Part shown: one piece after another, positions 1 to 12,000 of the stretch
Layout: each line of letters opens with the position of its first letter
Numbering within the stretch: position 1 is the stretch's first letter
NCBI GenBank assembly: GCA_007449985.2
Contig: VIIQ02000007.1
Coordinates: 124,001 to 188,000 of the forward strand
Length of the DNA: 64,000 nucleotides
Direction of reading: 5' to 3'
From: Desmodesmus armatus
Lineage: Eukaryota; Chlorophyta; Chlorophyceae; Sphaeropleales; Scenedesmaceae
Notes under the pieces: model-generated
Databases searched by the model: none
The model's input: only the letters and a program-made list of their open reading frames with translations
What the model was told of the DNA's origin: nothing
Position numbers and translations under genes: made by a program

Positions 1-54
1 TGTTCTGCTCACCCCCTCTGCCCTCCCCACCCCCGTTCCCTGCCCCACCCACAG

Positions 55-3000
55 GCGTGCCCCCTTGACCCCTGAGGTCCAGTCATGGGCTGAGGAGGTT
101 GTCTTGGACGAGCAGGGACACGTGCGCATGGTCAGGCAGGTGAGGTCATGGCCTCTTGGCCAAGAGTTGTGCAACCACCAACTCTGAAAGGCGTCGGAGT
201 GTGCACCGACCACGAGACCGAATTGCTGGCCATGCTGCATGCAAGTGCACCCTGCACTCCTTGTCTTGCATGATGGCATGCTGGCCGCAGTTTGCATTGC
301 CACCCCTGCCCCATACGCCCCCCCCCCCCCCCCCCGGGCGCGCGCGTCCCCCCCCCCCTTCCCGGGTGGTGGTGACAAAGGAGGGCTTGAGGTCCGAAGA
401 TGGGGCGGGTGCGCAGGGACTGCCCTCATCTCCCGCACCACCACGCAATGATCGCAACTTGCGATCGGCAATGACTTTCCAGCAATGCACATGTGGCTGA
501 GCTCAGGCTGCATGATGCCTTCCTTTCTGCAGGTGCTTGGTGAGCGCAGTGTGCCATGCCCCACCCTGGACCTGTCAGGTGGCTTCCGTGCCTACTTTGA
601 TGCCGCCACCGGCATCAGGAGCACCCCACCCTTTGACCCCTTCAAGAATGATGTCAACTTCCTGCTGGCAACATGGAGCCTTGAAGAGATTGGTGCTACA
701 GGAGACAAGGTGAGATCCCAAGAGCTTCTCGTAAACCCGGTTTTGGTGGCGGCCGCCATCACTTGAAGATGATGCAACACTACTACTTGTAGGGTGTCTT
801 GGGTCACATTGGCCTGAGGTGGTGTAAAGCGGCAGCACTCTAGGGGTTTGCGACACATTCACTGTGCACCCACAGCATGTGATAGCGTCACACAATGTCA
901 TACGGACCGTCAGCCTGAGGCATGTTTATGACAACAGAATGCGGTTATCGTGTTGGCAACACGGCTCAGATTGATTATGATTGCATCTTCCATGCTCCCT
1001 GCAGGGCTGCATCCTGCTGGCATCCAACCCCGGTGTGTCCAACTGCATTGCCGGCCTTGCTGGAGCCGCCAGCTACCAGTCTGGTGTGGACCGCCACTTC
1101 CTCTGGCAGCGCAGGAATGAGACTGTGCCTGAGTACAACATGACCGTACACCAGGTGAGGGGGGAGCCGGGGGATGGTGGTGGTTTGTGTGTGTGTGGGG
1201 GGGGGGGGGGGGGCGGGGGGGAGGGTGATTCCGAATTGCGCAGCTGTGAAGAAAGATGGAATTGCACATTGGTACACAGGCGATCAGGTCATAGGCCTGG
1301 TGACAGGTTACACCCAAAGTGTGGGGAATGAGGCTGTTGTGTTTTTGGACGTGCCTTGGCTGCCGGAGGGACACAGAAAGCCGCTGTGGGCTGTAGCTTG
1401 GGTGTACGCTAGGTTTGGGTGTACGCCAGGCTCCAGCTCACAGCTGTGTCCCATGCCCCTCCAGACAGCGTCATCCAAGGCTGGTTGCTGGTGCAGGCGA
1501 TGGTGAGCCCTTGTGCCCCCCTGTCTGGCAAGGTGGTTGACAGCTCCCCCTCCCCCTCAGAGCTATTGTGGTGTTTTAGGTAGAGTGTGGAGACAGGTGG
1601 TATCACACTAGTTCAACACTCAATTTGGAAGTTTTTTCTATGAAGTTCAACTTCAAATAGTGGACTACGGTAGTCCACGATGGAAATTGGTGAACTAACA
1701 CTTGCAACAGGCTTTGCCTTTGGGGCAGCCATTGGCATGTCACTGTCAGCGTCATAGAGGCTATGTGTCACAGCAGATTCTGTGGTACTCATAGTCTGGG
1801 ACAACAGACTCTGTGTGTCACTGAGTCTGTCTGTCACCACAGGCTCTGTGTGGTGCAGTTTGTTGCGAGCCAGGAAGTGGCTGCACCCTTTCAAAGGCAC
1901 CAATGAGGCATTGGTGCTGTGCAGGTTCACATTTGGTGTGGGTGACAGTGTTGCTTGTTACGATGTGCTCCCTGGTTGGCAACCACAGGCACCTTGCATT
2001 TTGCCAAGCAAACCAAACGTGGGGGAGATTTTGTTGGTGCTGTGAGCCAGCACACCATGGGTTTTGCAATGCCGGGTGCTGTGTCAGCACAGGGATTAAT
2101 GATTATTGCTAGCATACTATGGACATGCAAATCACATGCCCGCAGTGTGGTTTGTTGTTTAGGCTTCATGTGTATGCTGCACACTAATCAATCCTGTGGC
2201 TGTATCGTGCTTTCATGTCTGTCCGTTGTGGTACTCTGGTGGTGGTGATGATGAGAGCCTTGTAGCCCAACTCCTGCCATCAAGCCTTGTGGGACGCACA
2301 CGGCATACCCAGGGGCGGCTTTGCGCTGGCAACGGCAGCATTCGGTTGTGCCTGGTGCTTGCCGGGTCGTACTGTCCCTGAGCCATGGATGCACAAGCAA
2401 GCATCCTGGAAATTTCTAGTTTCTAGTTTAAACTAGGACGCCTGGTTTCCAGTTGAATGCTGTGTTACAGGAGAGGGCTGAATGTTCAGTGCCAATCCTG
2501 CAACGTTGAAGCTGGCAAGGGGTGACCTGTTGTTGTGTGAGCTATGCGTACTGTCACATGTTGGCAGTGTGTTGTTCCATGGGCTCTGAATCACCACCAG
2601 TGTCCTCTTACTAGCGCCTTGTTCAGGGTTGTATGCCGCCTATGATCATGTGATCAGCAACGGTCTGCGGTTGCAAGTGGTGTTATGTGCCATGTGTACA
2701 GCTTATACTCAGTGAGTTGTGTAGCCACATCATACCTGGATTCGGCCCTTTCAATGTCAGTATGGATTATGTCTCATTCGCTTTGCATTCCAAGGGTGTG
2801 GTGTTTGAACTTCAAACATGCAACAGTGTTGTACCCTGATCAGGGATCATGACGACACTTCCCTGACTGCATGTTTGTGTGGGAATACTTGCGCAAGGAT
2901 TCTACATGCATGTTGGTTGGATGTAAGAAGGGCACAGTACCTCAGGTTGGGTGACAATGCATATGTTTGCTGACCTTATCGTGTGTGGCAACTCAGGAGC

Positions 3001-6000
3001 TGCGCTCCGAGCAACTAAGTTCACGAAGTGGTGGTGATGATGAAAACCTCATGGCCAATGCTTGCCAGCAACATCTGTTGGTCGCACACGGCATTGACAC
3101 GTTCATACCGGTCAATGCTGCCCTGCACTTGGTCCTTACGGTCGGCCGGCTGTCTGTAGAACTCTCACCCTTAGTTTGACCGGACAGTCGGTACCGGCCT
3201 GTGCCAGTCAGGCGGTGTGTCCAGTGCTGCCCCATGGGCCGTAAGCTGGCAGGCAGTTTTGAGATATTGTCCTTCTCTGCTTGCATGCTTGCATGCTGTT
3301 GAGCAATGCCATTGCACACGGCTTCGCTACGCAGGGCTTTGAGCCACCACTTTGTGAGGGTGTAAACGTGTTGTAACACGGCTGTGTGCAGTTGACGCTG
3401 TGAGGTGTGGTGGGATGTAGGGTGATGTGCACATGAGTGTAGCTGTATAAGTCCTCGGTTGGCATGGCGATGGCAGGTCTTGCCGTGCACGCTCAGTGTG
3501 CTGCATGTTGTGGCTGTGTGTAACAGTGGTGGTGATGATGAACACTTTTGTGCCCAACTTGCCAGCAAGCTTTGTGGGTCGCACATGGCAGAAAGGCTCC
3601 CCTGAGGAGCTGTGCTTTGTGCCTGCCAGGTCATCCTGCCCTGCCTGTGGTCTTGCGGCCGGGTCCAGTTCTGTTCTTGTAGTGGTTCGGGAAGCTACCG
3701 CTACCTGCAGGGAAAGCGTGGAGTGACCAGGGCTGCCCCATGATGTGAGCTGGCAAGCCGTTGATGCTGTACTGCTTTGCAAGTGGTTTTAAACGGTGTG
3801 AGGGCTCTGCCTTTGCGTTGTTCTCCTGGGTTCTGAGCCGCCACTGTGTCGCTGCTGCCACAGCCAATTGAACCTGTGTGATGTGTGTGTGATGTTATAT
3901 GCGTAGTTCTCTTGCGCTGCATCTTTGTGTGCGTGATGTGTGACATCTGCTGTCGTAGAAGCAGGCTTTGAGAGGTGAATACCTGCAGTACTTGAGGTTC
4001 ATACCTGGCAGAGTTTGTGAGCGTGCTGTGGTGTGGTCTGCAGAGTGCTAGCAATGCATTGATGGGTAGTGATGCTGCCTTCGGGCTCCTATGGATAGCA
4101 GTAGCAGCTGTGTGGTCCTTGTGTGAATGCACACACCTGCCAAGGAAGGTGTATTGCGGCCGATGCATGGTGGGGCACGTAGCCCTCTTTGAGTGGCTTC
4201 ACTCAGAGTGTTGATCTGCAGGAGTTGTTACTGAAATGCAGCTGCTCCCCCTCCTCTTTGGGTCCAACAGATTTTCTTGAATGCAGGTGCTGCCTCTTCC
4301 AAGGGATTTCATCCTGCCGCAGGAAGGCTTCTGTTTGTCGTATTGTTTGCTATGGTTTGTCCTGTAGGGCTGTGTGCCTAGTGCTGTTTGATGGGGGGCT
4401 GCATACTATGCTAGTAGCTGCATATCTGCTTCGCTGCATGCTGGAACAGGTTGCCACCTGACCAGTGGTGCATGTGCAATCACTTCTGGGGCCCTGAGCT
4501 CTGCCAGAGGTTCGGAACCTGCATTGTCAACAAGAGGGGAAGAGGCCTAGTAGTGACAGCCGGTGTTTGCCTTGCAAGGAGGCAAAACGTAGTTGGAATG
4601 TAACTTGCTGTGTTAGTTGTGTGTGTGGTAATGTGCAGTCACTCGGTCTGGGCCGGCTGATGTTGATGATGGAATGTAGGCACATGGTTTTTTTTGTTTT
4701 GTCTGCGCTAATTTTGATGTTACGTGCTACGTACATACAGTGTGTTGGTACTGGTGGTAATGATGACAAGCTCATGCCCAACTCCTATCCTTCAACTCAT
4801 GTGGGTGCACACGGCATGCCGGAGACATCATCGCAACTCATAATGGGAGCGACGACTCATGCATGCCGGAGCACACTCTCTGACTCCAGATTGTGTGACC
4901 AGTGCGGCTCATGGGGGTTGGAGGACAGGCAGTCATGTGCTATGGGGCTCTGAACTATCACTGTGTGTGTTTTCTCAGCAGCACAAATTGTGCTGCACCA
5001 GCAGTCTTGATTGAAGTGGCCCTCCGCACCTGGCGAGGTAGTATAGGCGTCGTCTTGGCAGTGTGGGGTGCTTGTTGTGTCTCAAAGTTGTGCTGACGTT
5101 TGCAAGTGAGTCAATCGGATTGACTGGGCCAGTGCTATTTTGGGTATTGGGCATTGGGCTCGGTTTGCGTATGTGTGTTTGTGTGTGCGTGTGATTGTGC
5201 ATGTGGTGGTGATGATGAGAAGCTGGTTCCCACCTCCTGTCAGCCAGTCCATGTGGGTGCACACGGCATGCTGGCCTCTGCCTCATCTAGGCAATTTCTG
5301 CCATGTGTGTCGGGGCACACTGTCCCTACCGCTGCTCAACGGGAGAGTGTACCTGGTTGTACCACTTGTATAGGATTGGTGAGATACCAACCGGGGCATT
5401 TTTGCCGGTGCAGTGGGAGCCCAGGTGTGCAGGGCAGTTACACACTCCACGGGGTCGAACTGTTTGTGCCAGCTTGCACTGAGCATGCTCATGCAAGCTG
5501 GCAATACCTGCTATCGGGTTGGGGACGGTGTGTCTGGTGTGGCTCATGTGGGATGGGGACAGGTGATTTTGTGTGGAGCTCTGAACCACCACTCTGTTTG
5601 TGTGGCCTTGAAGTGTCTGGTGCGGCCACGACCTGCTCACCGGCTTGCTGCTAATGCAATGCCTGTGGCAAATGTTGAGCTCCCTTATCACAATTGCCCC
5701 TCTGATTCCTCTATGAACAGGGTTTTGCCAGGCATCGGGGGGCTTTGTTGTGGTTTGTCATGGTCCTGAGCTACAAGTTTCTGCCACCATACATTTTCTT
5801 GTGTGACACAATGGCTGATACAACTTGCGCGTAGTTGGAAGACAGCAACTGCTGTTGCCCCACAACTAGGTTTATTCCATGTGGTTGTGAGAGAGTGACA
5901 GTGGCAAAGTTACCCTCATGCTCAACTTCCCTGCCTGTTCCTGCCCCCGCCCCCCGCTTTCTCCCCCTGCAGATGGTGGAAGCCATCAGCAACATCAGGG

Positions 6001-9000
6001 ACACGTGGGATGGCCCAGCAGTGAGTGGCAAGGGTCTGCTGTACCAGTTGAGAAGCAGTCAAAAACTCAGTGAGAGGCGCACCAGTCGCGTTGACGCTGT
6101 GTTTGGGCTACTGCTGTTCATCAGGCGTGAGAGAGAAAGTATTGACACACTCGAAACATTTGATCCAAGGCAGTCTACAAGCATCATGCTCAGCTGATGA
6201 TCAGCCAATGTATGTGGCCACTGCAGCTTCCTATTGCACAATGATTATGTGTTGCACATGCCCCTTGCTGCAGCAATGGTTGCTGTAATGCTGCTGTTAT
6301 GTGCTGACTGTACTTGATGGGTCTGCAGGAGGTTGACCAGGCCCTGTACCAGGGCAACCCCAACTTCATTGCAGTGCCCTCAGGTAAGAGGCGCTATCGA
6401 GCTGTGGGTGGCTGCTGGTGCTTTTGACACGATTGTAGGATGAGCAGTAGGCTCCTTGCGGGTTGCATGCTGACTAAAACCAACGCGGGCTGAATCGCAC
6501 TTGCAGTGGCACAGTATGAGGGTAGCTGCCTACAGGCCAGTTAACTGGCCGCCAGTTGGCACGTTGGCAACGTTGGCCTATTTATTTAGCGAGGCAGCCA
6601 ATCAACTGAGCTAGTGCACAGCCAGATGACTGATCATACTGCGGTGCTACTAGCGGCAATGAGCACTGCTCATATGGCCTGTAGCGCATTGACCTTGGCC
6701 ATCAATGACTGGTGAGAGTTACCAGTGCAGCTGGTATGACTGCATTGAATGCTTCTGACAATTTCAGCCGTGAGTATGTTGTGCACTGTGGAGCCCGGCT
6801 GTGTTGCCCCTGACACTTGCTGTATCTGTTTTTTTGCCACGTGTGTGTTCCTGTGTTTGGCCTCTGTGTTTGGCCACTGCAGGCAACATCAACCTGGTGC
6901 CTACTGATCTGAGGGGTCTCACCTTCAGCCGTACACCCCAGCAGGTGAGCACTGCTGATGGCATTAGTGTGGGTAACAGATACTGTGTTGGTCCTGATCG
7001 TCCCTCTGTTGAAGTGTGAACTTCACAATGTTTTCACCATGCCATGTAACAGCCAGAGTGACACTGCAGGTGAAGGCTTCTCACTGTGCCAAGGCAGTAG
7101 AAAGGCTCTGGCAGCGTGTTTCTGCCAGAAAGTGCTGAGCGTGTGTGGCACCAGCAATCAAGCACCACCAGGCTAATAATTTTTGGATCCGGCACTGCTT
7201 GCACCGTGCAAACCTGTTGGAACCTGCAACAGGCTGTACGCGCTGTGTATTACCCAGCAGAGTGGCGCCGACTGTGTTGATGTTTGTCCTGTGTGCTGTG
7301 CTGTGCTCGTGCAGGTGCTGCGCATTGTGACCCTTGGCTCTGAGACAGGCAAGGGTGTGTAGTGATCTTTTTGATGTAAGCGTTACAATCGTTCATCTGC
7401 ATTCAACACACCACACTGCACAACACCACACATCACATGTTACAGTGAGTACTGTAGTCACAGGAACCGAGTATCCTTGCTGTATCGACCTCATCGACAT
7501 CCACTGTAGACCGACACACTGACACATGCTTCATGCAGGCTGTCCAATTGACACACTTTCTTTCTCACTCTCATCACGACACCCTGATACTGTGTAGTGT
7601 CCACTTCACCACAACAGGCTGATCACTGCATTCTCACTGCAGTCTCACCCATCTCTACACACGTCAGTCTCCAACTGCTGGACTAACGCTCAGCCTGCTC
7701 GACAACTGCGTGGCTACGCCTCCTACCCCCCCAGAGCAGGAAGAGCGGAAGGACAGTACCCGCCTCAAATCCTCCTGACTGCACCACTGCAGAAAAAATT
7801 GAAGGAAGCAATATCCCAACACACACAACCCCACCAGCCACACACACCTTGCACCCACCCTGCCAACACACCCGCACAAGCATCTGCAAGGCCACAGGGG
7901 CGCCTGTAACACAGTACACCACACAAAGTGAACAATGCAGACAAAAGACCAGCCAACTCTGCGGAAAGCACCAACCACGGAAGGGAAACAAAAGAAGGAT
8001 CACCACAGAAGAGAGCACCCGTGTGCCCAAGAGGCAAAACAGAGCAGAACAGACCTCCACAACTGAAAGGGGAGCCAGCTCAACCCTCAGTCAAGTGGAG
8101 AACATGGGAATGATACATCCATGTGAACAAGGCAGACAGACAGGCATCAGGGGAGCCACTCAACCCTGGAACAAGTAGACAAGAGGAGGGGGATGCAGCG
8201 CATGGTGCACTCCCGTTCCAGAGACATCAGGGGAACCACGTTCAACCCTGGAACAAGCAGACAAGAGGAGGGGAATGTAGCGCATGGTGCACTCCCGATC
8301 CAGACACAAGCAAGTAAACACTGCAGGACAAGAAGATCACGCCAAACTGAAACAAGGCGTAGCCAGGGCACCAAGGTCCACACAGTATCAAGGGATCGGC
8401 ACAGCCGACAAGGGACCCTGGCCTGAACGTACGCACAGCACACAAACAAAGACGAAAAGTGAACATAATACGCACGAAGAGGTTCTACTGAACCTGCCGC
8501 TAACATAAGTAGGGCACCCACGTCCAGCCAGCACCTCCTACGGCACAAGCCATCACCATCACCTTTTACAACAAGGACGGAAAGACGGCACGCAATGGGC
8601 CAAGCAGGCACACCACGTGTCCACCAAAAGAACAAACCACGAGCAATGCATGCAGAATGGAAAGCATCAAGCAACAAGGAAAGCACGCCAACCTGCCAAG
8701 GAGAATGTAAGTGTGGGCGATTGTGACGGCACCCAAGACCAACCAGAAAAGCGCACACACGCACCACAACAGAAAACTGAAAGCACACAAACAAGCTAGA
8801 CCTACACCACCTCAAAGCACTTACCAACCAAACCAGACAAGTGTGCCGCTAGAGCACACACCAGCTGCGCGCTGCTGCCAGAAAAAAAAAACGCACTACG
8901 GGGGACCGGGGCCTCCAACTGACCTAGACCAGGGCACCTGGTCTAAGCCACCAGCAGTGCGCTCAGGGAGCTGCACTGGCTGAGCTGCTGCTGCTGCTGC

Positions 9001-12000
9001 TGAGAAGGGAAGACCGACTCGGCTGCGAACCTGCGGAGCTGCAGATGCGTAGCCACCAAACACAAATGCGCCAGAAAAACCACCTGATGCAAGGGCCAAA
9101 CAAGAAACAGACGGGGAGGGGACAAGTGCGAAGTCCCCAGAACCACCCACAGGAGCAACCACAAAGGGCATCACACTGCTGCGTGTGTCGTCAAGTGCAT
9201 CATCCTGCCAGCCACCGTTGCCGCTGGGGGCAAGGCTGACCGGGCTGTTGCTGCCAGAAGGGAAAGCTGTGACAGGGCTGCTGTTGCCACTGCTGCTGGA
9301 GAAGGCAGCAGCAGAGACGGGGCTGCTGCAGCCGCTGCTGGCACTAGGGGCAGCAAGAGGCGGGTACCCAGGGGGTGTGCCAGCCTCCTGACTGTCAAAC
9401 TGCTGCGGGGCATCTAGCTGCTGTTGCTGGGCAGCCCACTGCCGCCACAGCTGCAGCTCAGCAGCCATGCTGTCATGCTGCTGCTGCACCTGCCGCAGCT
9501 CGGCTTGGCTGCTGCAAGCTTTGCCGTACCAGTGCTGCACCTCTGCAGTCAACTGGTCGTGCATGGAAGCTGCCTCATGCAACTGGTGTTGAGACAACTG
9601 CAGGTCCTGCTGTAGCTGACGGACCTGTTGCTGCAAGGGCTGGACAGACTGCTGGGTAGCCTCTAGCTGGTCCTGTAAGCGACACTGCTGCTGTTGAGAC
9701 TGCTGTTGGGTCTGCTCCAGCTGCGACTGTACCTGGATGACCTGGGTTTGCAGCTGAATAACCTGGAACTGGAGCTGGATACACTGGTCCTGCTGCTCTT
9801 GAAGCTGCAAGCGCTCCCGCTGGTTGTACTGTAACTGCTGCTGTTGGGCCTGCTGCTCCGCGCATTGAAGCTGCTGCTGGGAACACTGTAGCTGCTGCTC
9901 CAGCTGTTCAGACCGACTGTTGGAGTGCTCAAGCTGCTGCTGCAGCTTGGTGACCTCCTGCTGGAGTTGCTGCTCCTGTCCAAGTGACTGCTGCTGAAGC
10001 CGGTCCTGCAACAGCTTGGACAGCTCATACCACTGGTGGGCCTCTGCGGACAGCTGATCCTGCTGTGACTCTGCCTGCTGCAGTAGCTGCTCCAGCTGCC
10101 GGGCCCGCTGCTCAGAAAGCTCCAGCTGCCGCTGCAGCTGACTGGCCTGTTCCTGTGCTGCAGCACGCTCTGCCTCAGCATGCTGCAACTGCTGTGACTG
10201 GCTGCCTTGCGTGAGAAACTGCTCATCCACCTCCACGAAACGACCGAATCCGTAAGGCAGAATTCGGACCATGCTGCAGGAGGGTCTGGGAGTGACTAGC
10301 TGAAGGGGCTAGGAGTGAGAGACCGCTAGGGTGCTGCCTCTAGGACAGCATGCCCTCCGACTCCACCATAAAGACTGAAATGCTGCGACTAGAAAGGGAG
10401 AGGGATGCTGCCCACAATCGCGACGCGAGAGGTGAGCACCACTAGCGATCTTCAGATGTAAAATCTCAAGAGACACAGAAGATAACTGGAACCCAGGAGA
10501 GACACTCAATTAACTGAGTTTGAAACCTGAAACGACAACTGAGAGCTCGGGAGACCACGTCTATCGACCGAGACTGAACACAGACAACTGGCTGACAACT
10601 GGCTCTGGCTGCTCTAACGGGCCAAAAGCTGGCGAGCCCGGGGTTACGACGGCTACATGTCTGTAAGCTAGATCCATGCACCACCAATGAATGTGGCGGG
10701 TGCACGGCCTAAATGGCTGGGCTGGCAACTGGCAGAGTAACTGCATCACACATGTCACACCTGTAATGCAAGCTGCTCTGACAGGTGTACACAAAAGCAC
10801 GCATGCACCAATAAGAACGCTACAGGTGGTTTCTTCCCTGAGGGCCTCAACGGCAACATCACCAGCCCTGTGGGCTTCAACGTGTCTGCCAACGCATTCG
10901 GCGGCTACCCCGGCAACCAGGTACGGAATGGCGGAGGGGAGTATTCGGGGCTATCTTGTAAGCTGTTCACTTGGCCTGCTTTGTTACTTGTACTGCAATG
11001 CATGCTCGTGGCCCAGTTGTTACGCTTTGTGCTAGTGCCTTGAGCCGCACTGGTGCCAAGACAACCAGTTTGTGCCCTTGCACACAGCCAACCCCATTCT
11101 GTTTGTACCCATCTCTCCCACATACAAGCTGACTCAGCGGTTGTCAGTTGTCTGTTGCCAGTGTGCATACCCAACCGTTGGGTGACCAGCTGCCTGGTGA
11201 CCGCACCTGAGATTTGGGTTTGTCCTTGATGGACATACTATCAACTGTTGAGGCTCATGCTGTTTGTGTTGTTCTTTTGATGTGTTCAGGTTATTGTGCG
11301 CAGTCTGGCAGAGGCCAACAGGACCGAGCTGCTGGGCACCAACCTCACCAACGTGACAGCAGCACCTGTGGAGCTTCAGTCTGAGGCATCCGGCCAGCAG
11401 TACAACGTCAGCGGCGGTGAGAGCACAGGCTTATTGCTTTGCAGCAATGCTGCTGTTGCAAGGAGCACATCTTGCTGTAGGCACACGCTTGTCAAGGCTT
11501 CGCCCTATGTTGCAAAGCCAACAGCTGCATCTGGCCGAGTGTCACACTCGGCTGTGTCATCGTCTTACCCAATGTTACCACCAACATTGGCGATGACTGT
11601 TTTGACAGGACACAAGGACATCTGCCTCTCTACCTTGTGGCCACACAGCAGATAGCCAGCCTTACATTGTATTATGTTTTGATGCTGCTTATTGCAGGTG
11701 TTGGCTCCCAGGGTGCTGCACCTGACGTCACCCTCATCGGTACGGCCTCCAACGCAGCAGGCACAGGTGCCGGCAGCAACGCCCCCAATGCAACAGGCAA
11801 TGAAACTGCCACTACCGATGCCACCACCGTCCAGTCAGAGTCTGGTGCGGCAGGTACTGACACTGCCAACACTACCACCGATGCTGCCAATGCCACCAGC
11901 GCTGGCACAGATGCAGGCAACGCCACAGCTGGTGGCAATGACACCAGCATCCCAGCTGCAGTGGTCGTTGTCCCTGTGACAACTGCCCTGAACCAGACCT

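Larger units (their letters stand above)
1155..5972 (+). other. Large intron 3 of the ferritin-like gene
   Basis: This 4.8-kb intron lies between exons that align continuously with the family (TVHQ followed by MVEAISNIRDTW), so no exon seems to be missing. It is T/G-rich, has a poly-G tract at 1197-1221, small hairpins at 1642-1678, a 14-bp palindrome at 2423-2436, and five diverged repeat copies listed separately. No open frame inside looks coding. Confidence 0.7.

Noticed and set aside
2237..5601. Calling the intron repeats ordinary C/D snoRNAs
   Set aside because: Distance between box C-like and box D-like motifs (190-375 nt) is far beyond normal, and no internal guide layout is visible; left as a repeat family with an open question.
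8147..8827. 226-codon minus-strand open frame
   Set aside because: Cys/Leu/Val-rich product typical of T/G-rich non-coding sequence read in sense; no ATG with family support, overlaps the tandem 80-bp repeat and the presumed 3' flank of the nested gene.
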